A stretch of 43,519 nt of DNA from positions 1 to 43,519 of the forward strand of contig JAENYQ010000022.1 in NCBI GenBank assembly GCA_016841675.1. The letters are read 5' to 3'. Source of the stretch: Desulfotomaculum sp. Lineage in GTDB: Bacteria; Bacillota; Desulfotomaculia; Desulfotomaculales; Desulfallaceae. This document shows, in pieces, positions 25,239-34,137 of this stretch (positions are counted from its first letter, which is position 1; the number at the start of each line of letters is the position of its first letter). The position numbers and the translations under genes are program-made. The notes below the pieces were generated by a model. The model was not told where the DNA came from. It saw only the letters and a list, made by a program, of their open reading frames with translations, and ran no database searches.

Positions 25239-25637
25239 TCAAGCCATATTAAATAGCCCCAGAGTTCGCAGCGATTTTTGCTCTTTAATCAAAATGTCAT
25301 AAATATTCAAGTCCAGTAAGTTGCATAGGGCGGCCAGGTAAAAAAGCGCGTGCCCAATCTCCTGTTCTACTGTGTCGCGACAGCTATCGCACAGCTTGCC
25401 CTCAAGGTGGGATTCCAGGAGTTTTCTAAGTTCTTCCAGTGGTACCTCGGAAGGGATTTTCTTTTTTTGGGCGGTAATTTTAACGCACCCGCACCCGGTT
25501 ACTGATTTAATTACGGCCCGGTTCATTCTGGCGTTGGATTCTTGTGATTTGGCCAGCAGATCGAGGATGCTGCGATTGTACAGCAGCAGTTCAGAAACCG
25601 TGTTTTGGAATTCGTCATACACCATATCTTTTAGCAA
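25239..25637 (-). CDS. Uncharacterised protein with MazG-like C-terminal segment
   Basis: I prefer a TTG start at 25637, eight bases after AAGGAG, giving 132 residues; an ATG at 25667 would lie at the transcription start. The N-terminal half is helical, followed by TGCGCVKI with two cysteines and later LCDSCRDTVEQEIG with a CxxC. The C-terminal EIGHALFYLAALCNLLDLNI resembles the last helices of MazG-type pyrophosphohydrolases, but the full acidic metal-binding set is not evident. I do not assign a function. It has its own promoter, divergent from the CarD-like gene. Confidence 0.75.
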   Translation of the reverse strand: MLKDMVYDEFQNTVSELLLYNRSILDLLAKSQESNARMNRAVIKSVTGCGCVKITAQKKKIPSEVPLEELRKLLESHLEGKLCDSCRDTVEQEIGHALFYLAALCNLLDLNIYDILIKEQKSLRTLGLFNMA

Positions 25638-25673
25638 CGGTTTCACTCCTTGGTTATATTCGCTCATGCAGTT

Positions 25674-25703
25674 ATTATAACGGCCTGTTGCTTGGACTGT
25701 CAA
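25674..25703 (-). promoter_or_regulatory. Promoter of the minus-strand 132-residue gene
   Basis: On the minus strand, TTGACA (25703-25698), an 18-base spacer and TATAAT (25679-25674) give a full-consensus promoter about 37 bases before the TTG start. Confidence 0.75.
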
Positions 25704-25727
25704 ACTAGGCAATATTAAAAAATATTA

Positions 25728-25795
25728 TTGACACGTGCAATACGCTATGCTACAATATACTATTTCTTGACAGAGAATAGATTTTGTGATAAAGT
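25728..25795 (+). promoter_or_regulatory. Two tandem promoters for the CarD-like gene
   Basis: First: TTGACA (25728-25733), 17 bases, TACAAT (25751-25756). Second: TTGACA (25767-25772), 17 bases, TAAAGT (25790-25795). Both face the CarD-like gene at 25826 and are back to back with the minus-strand promoter at 25674-25703. Confidence 0.7.
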
Positions 25796-25825
25796 ATTTC
25801 TGTACTAAGTAAGGAGGGCCGGGAA

Positions 25826-26302
25826 TTGTTCAATATCGGAGATAAGGTTGTTTATCCCATGCACGGTGCTGGGGTTATCGAGTCCATCGAGGAAAAAGAA
25901 GTTCTCGGAGAGACTAAAAAGTATTACGTGCTTAGATTACCGGTTGGCGATATGAAAGTTATGATACCCGTCACTAACTATAAAGATGTGGGTCTGCGCC
26001 AGGTAATTGACGGAGATGGGGTATCGCGGGTTTTCCGGATTCTGAGCGAACAATGCACAAGCATGTCGTCCAATTGGAACAGACGCTATCGGGCCAACCT
26101 GGAAAAGATTAAAAGCGGCAACGTTTACGAGGTGGCCGAAGTGGTAAGGAATCTGATTACCAGGGACAAGGAAAAAGGTCTTTCCTCGGGGGAAAGAAAA
26201 ATGTTGGAAAGCGCCAGGCAGATATTAATCAGTGAACTGGTGCTGGCTACAGAGATGAACGAGGATAAAACAAAATCCATGATTGAAAGAGCTTTTGCCT
26301 AA
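25826..26302 (+). CDS. CarD/CdnL-TRCF family transcription factor
   Basis: Proteins of this family bind the RNA polymerase beta subunit and stabilise open promoter complexes, often at rRNA promoters. The 158-residue protein begins with the Tudor-like RNAP-interaction domain (FNIGDKVVYPMHGAGVIESI) and ends with a helical DNA-binding domain (about 75-158). Length matches clostridial and mycobacterial CarD. The start is TTG 25826 after AAGGAGGG. It has two promoters and a strong terminator, so it is a single-gene unit. Confidence 0.93.
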   Translation: MFNIGDKVVYPMHGAGVIESIEEKEVLGETKKYYVLRLPVGDMKVMIPVTNYKDVGLRQVIDGDGVSRVFRILSEQCTSMSSNWNRRYRANLEKIKSGNVYEVAEVVRNLITRDKEKGLSSGERKMLESARQILISELVLATEMNEDKTKSMIERAFA

Positions 26303-26330
26303 TACGCCAGTGAAAAACTGGCGTATTTTT
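26301..26330 (+). terminator. Intrinsic terminator of the CarD-like gene
   Basis: AATACGCCAGT (26301-26311), loop GAAAA, ACTGGCGTATT (26317-26327), running into TTTTT (26326-26330). It overlaps the TAA stop of the gene. Confidence 0.85.
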
Positions 26331-26500
26331 ATTTGTCGGAAAAAATATCCAAAAAGAGTTGAAACAAACTTTTAAATCAGCCATAATAGAATAAAATACC
26401 GGTGTAAATAATAATTACTGTAATATGTGCTAATTTCACTGAGCTGCCGGGTTGTACCTGTCTCCAAGTTTAATTAACACCACACAAAGGAGGTGAACAA

Positions 26501-27652
26501 ATGGCCAGAAAGATTATATTTGTTTTTATGGTTCTTTTATTTTCGGCAACCGGTTTATACTCCGGGCTGTATCTGGTCAGCCAAGACATTATACCCCTGC
26601 CTGAAACCATACCCCAGTTGGGCTCCGGTTTTATCGGCCTGACAACCCTTGCCGGTCTGGTGCTGGGGATATTGTTAACCCCGTGGCTGATTCGATTTTC
26701 TTTGTGGTTAACCGCACTGCTGGAGCAAATGCTCAGCAAGACGCCGGTCCAAGACCTGGTTATGGGATCGGTTGGTTTGATTGTCGGACTCATAATAGCT
26801 AATTTACTGGGCTCTGTTTTTACGTTTATGGGTATTATCGGTAAGGTAATCTGGCTCGCCTTTACTTTACTACTGGGCTACCTCGGCATGACTATCAGCG
26901 TTAAGAAAAGAGAGGAAATAGCCGGATTTATCGGTAGTGTTACCCGCTTAGGTGGAGGAAAGGATAAAGCTGCTCCAGAAGGCAAGGGCAGTTCCCAAAA
27001 ACTGCTTGATACCAGTGTCATCATTGACGGGCGTATTGCCGATTTGTGTGCCAGCGGGTTTATCGAAGGCACTTTGGTGGTGCCCGGATTTGTGTTGGAG
27101 GAACTGCGGCACATTGCCGATTCATCGGACTTGCTTAAGCGCAACCGGGGGCGGCGGGGGTTGGATATTTTAAACCACCTGCGCAAAGAATCCACGGTGA
27201 AAGTGCAAATTAACGACAATACCAAAGGTCTGGATGAAAAAGCCGAGGTGGACACCAAGCTGGTCAAGCTGGCCCAAAAACTGGGCGCCAAAATTCTCAC
27301 CAACGATTTTAACCTGAACAAAGTCGCTGAACTGCACGGTGTTATAGTGCTGAACATCAACGAGCTGGCTAACGCAGTAAAGCCCATTGTACTGCCGGGT
27401 GAGGAAATGGTGGTCCAGGTGGTCAAAGAAGGCAAAGAGTCCGGTCAGGGTGTTGCTTACCTGGATGATGGCACCATGATCGTGGTGGACGGCGGCAAAC
27501 GCTATATGAACCAAACCATATCCGTGCTGGTAACCAGCGTGCTGCAAACAGCGGCGGGGCGGATGATTTTTGCCAAGCCCAAGTCAGCCGACCGGCGCGG
27601 TGATTCACAGCCGGGCGCGCAGCGCTACAAAGAGGTGAACGTGCTTGGGTAG
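26501..27652 (+). CDS. yacL: Membrane PIN/TRAM domain protein (YacL family)
   Basis: The 383-residue protein has four hydrophobic helices (about 4-24, 45-62, 88-108 and 115-133), then a PIN nuclease-like domain starting LLDTSVIIDGRIADL (168-182), and a C-terminal TRAM RNA-binding segment (VYQ-type region with QGVAYLDDGTMIVVDGG). The PIN acidic residues are present, so membrane-anchored RNase activity is plausible, but the family's substrate is not established. The ribosome site AAAGGAGGTG is strong. ispD overlaps its last eight bases, so translation is probably coupled. Confidence 0.92.
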   Translation: MARKIIFVFMVLLFSATGLYSGLYLVSQDIIPLPETIPQLGSGFIGLTTLAGLVLGILLTPWLIRFSLWLTALLEQMLSKTPVQDLVMGSVGLIVGLIIANLLGSVFTFMGIIGKVIWLAFTLLLGYLGMTISVKKREEIAGFIGSVTRLGGGKDKAAPEGKGSSQKLLDTSVIIDGRIADLCASGFIEGTLVVPGFVLEELRHIADSSDLLKRNRGRRGLDILNHLRKESTVKVQINDNTKGLDEKAEVDTKLVKLAQKLGAKILTNDFNLNKVAELHGVIVLNINELANAVKPIVLPGEEMVVQVVKEGKESGQGVAYLDDGTMIVVDGGKRYMNQTISVLVTSVLQTAAGRMIFAKPKSADRRGDSQPGAQRYKEVNVLG

Positions 27653-28334
27653 CACCTGGGCCGTGGTACCTGCTGCCGGCAGGAGCACCCGGATGGGCGG
27701 TGAGGTAAATAAGCAACTGCTCCACCTGGCAGGCCGTCCGGTGATAGAATATTCTCTGCAAGCGCTGCTGGCGGTCCCCGTGGCCGGGGTCATCCTGGTG
27801 ACGGCACCGGGCGAGGAGCAGTGTTTTGCCCGCATCCTGGGCGACCTGGTACCGGGTAATCAAATTATTATAGTCGCCGGTGGAGACTCCCGCCGGGATT
27901 CAGTAAGGCAGGGCCTTAAGGCCCTGCCTGCTGGTGTTAGTCTGGTGGTGGTGCACGACGGCGCCCGGCCTTTGGTTAAGCCGGGTTCGATTAGGGCGGC
28001 CATCGAAGAAGCGCGACGTTGGGGGGCCTCCACCCTGGCGGTGCCGGTTAAAGACACTGTGAAATTGGCCGGCCCGGATAATCTGGTGCGGGAAACCCTA
28101 CCCCGGGAACTACTCTGGCAAGTGCAGACCCCCCAGGTTTTCAACCTGGATATCTTACTGGAAGCCCACCGGGCAGCCGCGCAAGACGCCTTTGAAAGCA
28201 CCGACGACGCCTCCCTGGTGGAGCGCCTGGGCCGCCCCGTCAAACTGGTACCCGGCGACTACACCAACATCAAAATCACCACCCCCGACGACATCCTCCT
28301 GGCCGAAAAAATTAGGGGGTCAGGCCTGTCGTAA
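27645..28334 (+). CDS. ispD: 2-C-methyl-D-erythritol 4-phosphate cytidylyltransferase, C-terminus written by a repeat
   Basis: IspD forms CDP-methylerythritol in the non-mevalonate isoprenoid pathway. The 229-residue protein has the nucleotide loop VPAAGRSTRMGGEVNKQLL at the N-terminus, VVVHDGARPLV and QTPQVFN in the middle, and the family end DYTNIKITTPDDILLAEKI. The start is TTG 27645, seven bases after AGAGGTG. The final residues RGSGLS and the TAA stop lie inside an R4 palindrome (28315-28400), so the native 3' end was replaced. The catalytic part is complete, so activity is expected. Confidence 0.95.
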   Translation: MGSTWAVVPAAGRSTRMGGEVNKQLLHLAGRPVIEYSLQALLAVPVAGVILVTAPGEEQCFARILGDLVPGNQIIIVAGGDSRRDSVRQGLKALPAGVSLVVVHDGARPLVKPGSIRAAIEEARRWGASTLAVPVKDTVKLAGPDNLVRETLPRELLWQVQTPQVFNLDILLEAHRAAAQDAFESTDDASLVERLGRPVKLVPGDYTNIKITTPDDILLAEKIRGSGLS

Positions 28335-28400
28335 CTTCCTAACTGCAATATGAATATATAATAATATTGCAGTTAGGAAGTTACGACAGGCCTGACCCCC
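28315..28400. repeat. R4 palindrome, copy b (over the ispD stop)
   Basis: A perfect 37-base stem (28315-28351 with 28364-28400) around a 12-base AT loop. The left arm encodes Gly-Ser-Gly-Leu-Ser and the TAA that end ispD. The right arm stops a few bases before the ispF ribosome site. Confidence 0.9.
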
Positions 28401-28416
28401 TCTTGAGGTGCTTACT

Positions 28417-28899
28417 TTGCGGATTGGCATTGGTTATGACGTACATAGACTAGTGGCAGGCAGGTCCCTGGTGTTGGGTGGAGTAACGGTTCCCTATCAC
28501 CTGGGGCTGGATGGCCATTCCGATGCCGACGTACTGGTGCACGCCATTATGGACGCCCTGCTGGGGGCGGCCGGGGCGGGCGATATCGGCATGCATTTTC
28601 CGGATACCGACCCCCGTTACCGGGGCATTTCCAGCCTGCTGCTGCTGCGCCATGTGATAGAACACCTGGACAAGCTGGGCTGGTCAGTGGGCAACGTGGA
28701 CGCCGTAATCGTGGCCCAAGCCCCCAAATTAGCCCGGTACAGGGAGCAGATGCAACAAAACTTAGCCCGGGAGATGCGGGTGCCCCCCAACCAGGTTGGC
28801 ATCAAAGCCACCACCACCGAGGGGCTGGGCTTTACCGGCCGGGGCGAAGGCATCGCCGCCCAAGCAGTCACCCTAATTAGGGGGTCAGGCCTGTCGTAA
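28417..28899 (+). CDS. ispF: 2-C-methyl-D-erythritol 2,4-cyclodiphosphate synthase, C-terminus written by a repeat
   Basis: IspF closes the cyclic diphosphate in the non-mevalonate pathway, downstream of IspD. I chose TTG 28417, which gives the family N-terminus RIGIGYDVHRL and follows TGAGGTG by six bases; an in-frame GTG at 28408 overlaps that site. The 160-residue protein keeps the zinc ligands in GYDVH and GHSDADVLVHA, and the CDP-binding KATTTEGLGFTGRGEGIAAQAV. Its last residues RGSGLS and stop lie inside an R4 palindrome, exactly as in ispD. Confidence 0.95.
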   Translation: MRIGIGYDVHRLVAGRSLVLGGVTVPYHLGLDGHSDADVLVHAIMDALLGAAGAGDIGMHFPDTDPRYRGISSLLLLRHVIEHLDKLGWSVGNVDAVIVAQAPKLARYREQMQQNLAREMRVPPNQVGIKATTTEGLGFTGRGEGIAAQAVTLIRGSGLS

Positions 28900-28964
28900 C
28901 TTCCTAACTGCAATATCTTTATATATTAATTTCGCAGTTAGGAAGTTACGACAGGCCTGACCCC
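28881..28964. repeat. R4 palindrome, copy c (over the ispF stop)
   Basis: A perfect 31-base stem (28881-28911 with 28934-28964). The arms are identical to copies a and b; the loop differs. Its left arm encodes the end of ispF, and ATTAGGGGGTCAGG matches the ispD junction base for base. Confidence 0.9.
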
Positions 28965-28969
28965 GTGTC

Positions 28970-28999
28970 TTGCTACCTTGCAAAGGGCAATGCTATAAT
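28970..28999 (+). promoter_or_regulatory. Promoter of gltX
   Basis: TTGCTA (28970-28975), an 18-base spacer and the extended -10 TGCTATAAT ending at 28999, starting just past the R4 palindrome. The TTG start of gltX is 43 bases further on. Confidence 0.65.
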
Positions 29000-29041
29000 A
29001 GAGTGTCAAAAAATAGATGTTTTTACGAGGAGAGAACGGAT

Positions 29042-30502
29042 TTGAGCGAGATTAAAGTTAGATTTGCACCCAGCCCCACCGGGCCTTTACATATCGGCGG
29101 CGCGCGCTCTGCGCTGTTTAATTGGTTGTTTGCCCGCCGTTACAACGGCAAAGTTGTCGTTCGTATTGAGGATACTGACCTGGAACGTTCCTCCCGGGAG
29201 TCCGAGTCAAACATCCTATCATCCCTGCGCTGGCTGGGGCTTGATTGGGATGAGGGCATTTCCGTGGGCGGGCCCAACGGCCCCTACCGCCAGACCGAGA
29301 GACTGGAACTGTACAAACAGTACACCGAAGAGCTGCTTGCAAGCGGTTGGGTGTACCGATGTTACTGCAGTGAGGAAGAATTGGCCACCCAGCGGGAGGC
29401 CCAAATGGCTGCCGGCGAGATGGTCGGCTACACTGGCAAGTGCCGCGACCTGTTTGAGGAAGACTGTAAGCGGTTGGAAGGTGAAGGCCGCAGGCCGGTG
29501 CTGCGTTTCAGGGTGCCCCAGGGTAAAGTGCTTACCATTCGTGACCAGGTGCGCGGTGACGTGAGCTTTGACTGCAATGGTATCGGTGATTTCATTATCG
29601 TTAAATCGGACGGCATCCCTACATATAATTTTGCCGTGGTGGTAGACGATTACACCATGGGCATAACCCACGTTGTCCGGGCCGAGGAACACCTTTCCAA
29701 TACGCCCTTGCAAGTACTGTTATTCGAGGCGATGGGCTGGCCCGTGCCGGAATTTGCCCATATATCACTGATTTTGGGTCAAGACCGGTCCAAAATGAGC
29801 AAACGCCATGGTGCCACCTCCATCCAGCAGTACCGCGACATGGGTTATCTGCCGGAAGCGATGATCAATTTCCTGGCCCTGTTGGGCTGGTCTACAGGCA
29901 CCGAGGACGAGGTATTCACCTTGGACCAGGTTAAAGAAAGTTTTTCTCTGGAGCGGGTGGCGAAAAGTCCGGCGGTATTCGACTTGGAGAAATTAAACTG
30001 GCTAAACGGCTATTATATAAGACACAGCCCGGTGGAAAAGATTGCCGAACTGGCTGTCCCGTACCTGCAGCAGGCCGGGTACCTGCCCGAAATAGTCGAC
30101 GACAGGCTGATGGAGAAGGTACGCTTGGTAACGGTCGCCGTGCGTGAATATCTGGAGTACATGGCCCAGATTGTTGACTACGCCGGAGTGTTCTTCGATG
30201 ACCCCGCCTATGATGACCCGGAAGCCAAAGAAGTGCTGTCTCAAGAGCAGGTGCCCGTTGTGTTTGGCGCACTGCGGGATAAGTTGACCAATGCCGGTAC
30301 CCTGGACGAGGCCGGGGTCAAGGCAATGCTGAAGAAGTTGCCCAAAGAACTGGGCCTGGGCGGTAAGAATGTTTACCAACCCCTGCGGGTGGGACTGACC
30401 GGTAAAACCAAGGGCCCGGAATTGTACCACCTGCTGCCCGCACTAGGTGGACCAAAGGCGACTGAACGGCTGGAAAGGGCACTGGCACAAGCTAGAGGCT
30501 AG
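29042..30502 (+). CDS. gltX: Glutamate-tRNA ligase
   Basis: GltX charges tRNA-Glu with glutamate, and in organisms lacking GlnRS also supplies the precursor for Gln-tRNA. The start is TTG 29042, nine bases after AGGAG; a longer open frame to 28970 runs back into the promoter. The 486-residue class I enzyme has the HIGH motif as HIGG at 17-20 ([17 protein letters not shown]) and KMSKRHG at 251-257. The C-terminal anticodon-binding helical domain is complete. It has its own promoter and sits between ispF and cysE, as in Bacillus. Confidence 0.95.
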   Translation: MSEIKVRFAPSPTGPLHIGGARSALFNWLFARRYNGKVVVRIEDTDLERSSRESESNILSSLRWLGLDWDEGISVGGPNGPYRQTERLELYKQYTEELLASGWVYRCYCSEEELATQREAQMAAGEMVGYTGKCRDLFEEDCKRLEGEGRRPVLRFRVPQGKVLTIRDQVRGDVSFDCNGIGDFIIVKSDGIPTYNFAVVVDDYTMGITHVVRAEEHLSNTPLQVLLFEAMGWPVPEFAHISLILGQDRSKMSKRHGATSIQQYRDMGYLPEAMINFLALLGWSTGTEDEVFTLDQVKESFSLERVAKSPAVFDLEKLNWLNGYYIRHSPVEKIAELAVPYLQQAGYLPEIVDDRLMEKVRLVTVAVREYLEYMAQIVDYAGVFFDDPAYDDPEAKEVLSQEQVPVVFGALRDKLTNAGTLDEAGVKAMLKKLPKELGLGGKNVYQPLRVGLTGKTKGPELYHLLPALGGPKATERLERALAQARG

Positions 30503-30569
30503 AGGGTGGGTCACTATGCCGCAAGAGCGTGGCACCATCTGTACATGAAATTTGTTTTCAGACAGTATC

Positions 30570-30783
30570 ATGTCATTTTGAACGCAGCAAAGAATTTTTC
30601 TTTAAAATTCTTTGCTGCGTTCAAAATGACATTCACCTAGTATATTTTTAGATAGCCATAGGATCCACAAATCGTAGGGGCAGCCCTCACGGGTGCCCCT
30701 ACGACTACGATTGGGGATATTGTTGGTGGATATAAATTAATCGTCACAAATAGTTTAGATCCTTCGCTGCGCTCAGGATGACA
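30570..30783. repeat. R1 repeats and a small hairpin between gltX and cysE
   Basis: No gene is seen from 30503 to 30962. At 30571-30631 a perfect inverted repeat (GTCATTTTGAACGCAGC and its complement) forms a long stem. At about 30675-30707, GTAGGGGCAGCCC and GGGTGCCCCTAC pair. At about 30757-30782 there is an R1 right arm, AGATCCTTCGCTGCGCTCAG. The remainder to the cysE ribosome site shows nothing recognisable. Confidence 0.75.
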
Positions 30784-30962
30784 GCCCTACCCAAAAGTCT
30801 ATTTTCAGGGTGGTGCTTCACAAAGAGCCTGCTGACCACAACGAGTAGAATTACAGTAGCGACCGGAGTGATACCATCAGAGCGATACCACCAGAGCGCC
30901 AGATACGATAACAATCAAAACTATTTTCTTTAACTTGTGCTTTTTACGATGGAGGGATTGAC

Positions 30963-31697
30963 TTGTTATTTGGTCGACTCCGGAAAGAAATAAAAGCTGT
31001 ATTTGAACGGGACCCGGCCGCCAGGTCGGTGCTGGAAGTACTGCTCTGCTACCCCGGCCTGCATGCGATACTGCTGCACCGGGTGGCTCATTTTTTTTAT
31101 CGTTACCAGCTCTTTCTAATTGCCCGGCTGATTTCCCAATTTGCCCGGGCTGTGACCCATATTGAAATCCACCCTGGTGCCCGATTGGGCGAGGGGTTGT
31201 TTATCGACCACGGCGCCGGGGTGGTTATCGGCGAAACCACTGAAGTAGGCAACAACGTCACCATTTACCAGGGGGTGACCCTGGGGGGTACCGGTAAGGA
31301 GAAGGGCAAACGCCACCCCACCATCGGAGATAACGTGGTCATCAGCGCCGGGGCCAAGATACTGGGTTCATTCACCGTGGGTAATAACAGCAAAGTTGGC
31401 GCGGGCTCAGTGGTGCTTAAACCCGTTCCGCCCAACAGTACAGTGGTGGGTGTGCCCGGCAAGGTAATTATCCGGGACGGTGAAAAGGTGGGACACCCCG
31501 GGAATGTCTTTATGATCGATTTACGGCACGATCTGATGCCCGACCCGGTTACCGAAGCGATGTACTGCATGCAAATGAACATTGATATACTGGAAAAACG
31601 CGTGCTGGACCTGGAAAAGAGACTGCGGGATAGCTCTACCGGCGGGGAGCAAGACATGGCCCGCTGCCTGGACAGCCCGGATCTAAACGATAAATAG
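30963..31697 (+). CDS. cysE: Serine O-acetyltransferase
   Basis: CysE acetylates serine to O-acetylserine, the carbon acceptor for sulfide in cysteine synthesis. The 244-residue protein has the N-terminal helical part and the left-handed beta-helix of hexapeptide repeats ([18 protein letters not shown] through VVGVPGKVI). The catalytic histidines lie in IDHGAG and in the segment around GKRHPTIGD. The tail from about 185 onward is longer than in short CysE forms and partly coiled ([19 protein letters not shown]). The start is TTG 30963 after GGAGGG. Its product supports the cysteine that cysS, next, charges onto tRNA. Confidence 0.95.
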   Translation: MLFGRLRKEIKAVFERDPAARSVLEVLLCYPGLHAILLHRVAHFFYRYQLFLIARLISQFARAVTHIEIHPGARLGEGLFIDHGAGVVIGETTEVGNNVTIYQGVTLGGTGKEKGKRHPTIGDNVVISAGAKILGSFTVGNNSKVGAGSVVLKPVPPNSTVVGVPGKVIIRDGEKVGHPGNVFMIDLRHDLMPDPVTEAMYCMQMNIDILEKRVLDLEKRLRDSSTGGEQDMARCLDSPDLNDK

Positions 31698-31727
31698 TAT
31701 GCCGCTAATGCGTCACTATCAGTGCAT

Positions 31728-31920
31728 GAAAAACAAACGTACGGAGGCGATCCGGTGGTATCAGGAAAGAGCGGTGCACCTGGCTGCGTTGAATCGTGCA
31801 GCAACGCAAAAACAAGTAATAACCTGCTGCATACTCAACTTGCGGTGCTTTTGCGTTAAAGCTGCACGTTTTAATCAGGGCATGCGCCACAGGCGCTTGC
31901 CCCGTCATAGCCCCGAATTC
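31728..31920. repeat. 193-base dispersed element R5, copy B (before cysS)
   Basis: This second copy of the element at 15476 has the same limits and both stem-loops. The long stem CGTGCAGCAACGCAAAA with TTTTGCGTTAAAGCTGCACG is complete. The small stem-loop GCGCC-ACA-GGCGC differs from copy A only in the loop (GCA there). The middle loop region, 31817-31850, has diverged. Confidence 0.8.
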
Positions 31921-31950
31921 GTGGCATCAGAAAGATGAAAATCTGCTTGG

Positions 31951-32022
31951 ATTGTCATTCCGAACAAAGTGAGGAATCTAGATCTTTAAGATCCTTCGCT
32001 GCGCTCAGGATGACAAAACCCA
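31951..32022. repeat. R1 repeat before cysS
   Basis: GTCATTCCGAACAAAGTGAG and GATCCTTCGCTGCGCTCAGG flank a short centre. It is the nearest relative of the copy at 13518: both continue into ATGACAAAACCC and a TTTATTTTCC stretch. Confidence 0.75.
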
Positions 32023-32078
32023 AAGTTTATTTTCCAGGTAACATAGATCAGATAAGCACTTCTTAAGGGGGATGTCAA

Positions 32079-33530
32079 ATGCACATATACAACACCAAAA
32101 CCGGTAAGAAAGAGTCGTTAATACCCCGGGAGCCCGGGAAGGTGACCATGTATGTCTGCGGTCCCACCACCTATAACTATATCCACCTGGGCAACGCCCG
32201 CCCCGTCGTATTTTTTGACACCGTGCGCCGATATCTTAAATACAAAGGTTATGAAGTGCTGTATGTGCAGAATTTTACCGACGTAGACGACAAAATTATC
32301 AACCGGGCCCGGGAAGAAAAGGATGACCCCATAGTCCTGGCGGCACGCTATATAGAAGAATATTTTCGGGATGCCGACGCCCTGAACGTAATGCGGGCCG
32401 ACATTCACCCCCGGGTATCGGAACACATGACGGAAATAATTGACATGGTGCGCACCCTGGTGGAAAAAGGCTTCGCCTACGCCGTTGACGGGGATGTTTA
32501 CTACGATGTGTACAAGTTTGAGGGGTACGGCAAACTTTCCGGCCGCACCCTGGAAGACATGCGGGCCGGAGCACGGGTTGATGTAGATGAACGCAAGCAT
32601 CATCCCATGGACTTTGCGCTGTGGAAATCGGCCAAACCCGGCGAACCCGCCTGGGCTAGCCCCTGGGGCCAAGGCCGGCCGGGTTGGCATATTGAATGCT
32701 CGGCCATGTCGCTTAAATACCTGGGCACCAATTTTGATATCCATGGCGGTGGCTATGACCTGATTTTCCCCCACCACGAAAACGAAACCGCCCAGTCCGA
32801 GGCTGCTACCGGCGAGCCCTTTGTCCGCTATTGGATGCACAACGGCTTTATCACGATCAACCAGGAAAAAATGAGCAAATCCCTGGGTAACTTCTTCCTG
32901 GTGCGGGAAATTCTCGAAAAGTTCAAGCCCGAAGTTGTACGATTTTACCTGCTTAGTACCCACTACCGCAGTCCGTTAGACTTTGATGACGAAAAGCTGA
33001 CTGCCGCCGGCAAAGGCCTGGAACGGCTGAAAACCAGCCTACGTCTGCTGGATGAGGCCCTGGCGGGCCGTGAGCCGGGTGACGCCATCCCCGATGCCGG
33101 TTTGGCCGTACGATTGGATGAACTGCGCGTTCAATTTGAGACCGCCATGGATGACGATTTCAACACCGCCTTAGCCACCGGAATTATCTTCGATTTAGCG
33201 CGGGATATTAACAGCTTTTTGCATAGCGCAAGCGCAAACACCCCCGCAGGTGTTGCTGCGCTACAGAAAGCAAAGGAATTATTTTACGCCTTTAATGGTG
33301 TTTTAGGGGTCTTAAAGACCGACAAAAAGGGCAAAATCTTGCTGGATGAACCAGATGGGGAAGATGATTCCCTGGTTGAAAAGCTGCTGCAGGTAATTAT
33401 CCAAATGCGACAGAATGCTCGGAAAAACAAGGACTGGGCCGCTGCCGACGGCATCCGCGATCAGCTCAAGGAGCTCGGTATTGTGCTGGAAGATACCCAT
33501 TCCGGGGTGCGTTGGAAGAAGCAGAGGTAG
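32079..33530 (+). CDS. cysS: Cysteine-tRNA ligase
   Basis: CysS charges tRNA-Cys using a zinc ion to select cysteine. The 483-residue class I enzyme has Cys27 of the zinc site in [17 protein letters not shown], which also contains the HIGH-type motif (HLGN), and KMSKS at 264-268. The zinc-ligand segments WHIECSAM and HHENE are intact. The anticodon-binding helical domain follows. The ribosome site AAGGGGG is nine bases upstream. Elements R5 and R1 fill the gap from cysE. Confidence 0.96.
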   Translation: MHIYNTKTGKKESLIPREPGKVTMYVCGPTTYNYIHLGNARPVVFFDTVRRYLKYKGYEVLYVQNFTDVDDKIINRAREEKDDPIVLAARYIEEYFRDADALNVMRADIHPRVSEHMTEIIDMVRTLVEKGFAYAVDGDVYYDVYKFEGYGKLSGRTLEDMRAGARVDVDERKHHPMDFALWKSAKPGEPAWASPWGQGRPGWHIECSAMSLKYLGTNFDIHGGGYDLIFPHHENETAQSEAATGEPFVRYWMHNGFITINQEKMSKSLGNFFLVREILEKFKPEVVRFYLLSTHYRSPLDFDDEKLTAAGKGLERLKTSLRLLDEALAGREPGDAIPDAGLAVRLDELRVQFETAMDDDFNTALATGIIFDLARDINSFLHSASANTPAGVAALQKAKELFYAFNGVLGVLKTDKKGKILLDEPDGEDDSLVEKLLQVIIQMRQNARKNKDWAAADGIRDQLKELGIVLEDTHSGVRWKKQR

Positions 33531-33534
33531 TATA

Positions 33535-33690
33535 TTAGGAGTCAGGAGTCAGAATTCAGGAGTCAGAATAAAAAAACGGTAAGGCACTTAAGAGTTATAA
33601 GCATGATATCATTTGTCTTGTCGGGGATTGCTGCCCTATATTGCCTGAACTCATTCTGACTACTGAATCCTGACTACTGAATACTGAATT
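33535..33690. repeat. R2 repeats flanking the cysS-mrnC gap
   Basis: TAGGAGTCAGGAGTCAGAAT twice in tandem on the left (33536-33569) and the complementary CATTCTGACTACTGAATCC and CTGACTACTGAATACTGAA on the right (33652-33690) face each other across about 85 bases. This is the same layout as at 42375-42515. Confidence 0.75.
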
Positions 33691-33705
33691 CAACAGAGGT
33701 ATTTA

Positions 33706-34116
33706 ATGTTCGGACTCACTGGAAAAATTACTAACCCGATAGAACTGCCATCGTTGGTACTGGCTTATATCGGTGATGCGGTGTACGAGCTGGCAGTTCG
33801 TGAATATCTGGTCAACTGCGGCCTGGTCAACGTGAACAAGCTGCATCGGGAAGCTGTGCGCCACGTGCGTGCTTCCACCCAGGCCCGTATCTACCACGCC
33901 TTAGCTGGGCGTCTCACCGAAGCGGAACAGGCGGTCATCCGGCGCGGACGCAACGCCAAGTCGGGCCACAGCCCACGGTGTAACAGTATTATCGAATACC
34001 GGGAAAGCACAGGCTTTGAGAGCTTGGTGGGTTATCTCTATTTAAAGCAGGAATGGAACCGTCTAGAGGAAATTATCACCATGGCCCGGCAGGTTATCGA
34101 AGAAGAACTTAAATAA
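33706..34116 (+). CDS. mrnC: Mini-ribonuclease 3
   Basis: Mini-III is a dimeric RNase III-type nuclease without a dsRNA-binding domain; in Bacillus it matures 23S rRNA. The 136-residue protein has the catalytic signature AYIGDAVYELAVREYL (20-35, with Asp24) and the second acidic cluster near the C-terminus in GFESLVGYLYL. Length and position between cysS and thyX/rlmB match the family. The upstream gap is R2 repeat sequence and the ribosome site (CAGAGGTAT) is modest. Confidence 0.94.
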   Translation: MFGLTGKITNPIELPSLVLAYIGDAVYELAVREYLVNCGLVNVNKLHREAVRHVRASTQARIYHALAGRLTEAEQAVIRRGRNAKSGHSPRCNSIIEYRESTGFESLVGYLYLKQEWNRLEEIITMARQVIEEELK

Positions 34117-34137
34117 ACCAGCACAAGCGGAGGTATA

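Noticed and set aside
31699-31938. Short frames within element R5 on both strands (also 15488-15670)
   Set aside because: The two copies differ by frame-breaking and nonsynonymous changes in loops while keeping stems, so the element is not coding.
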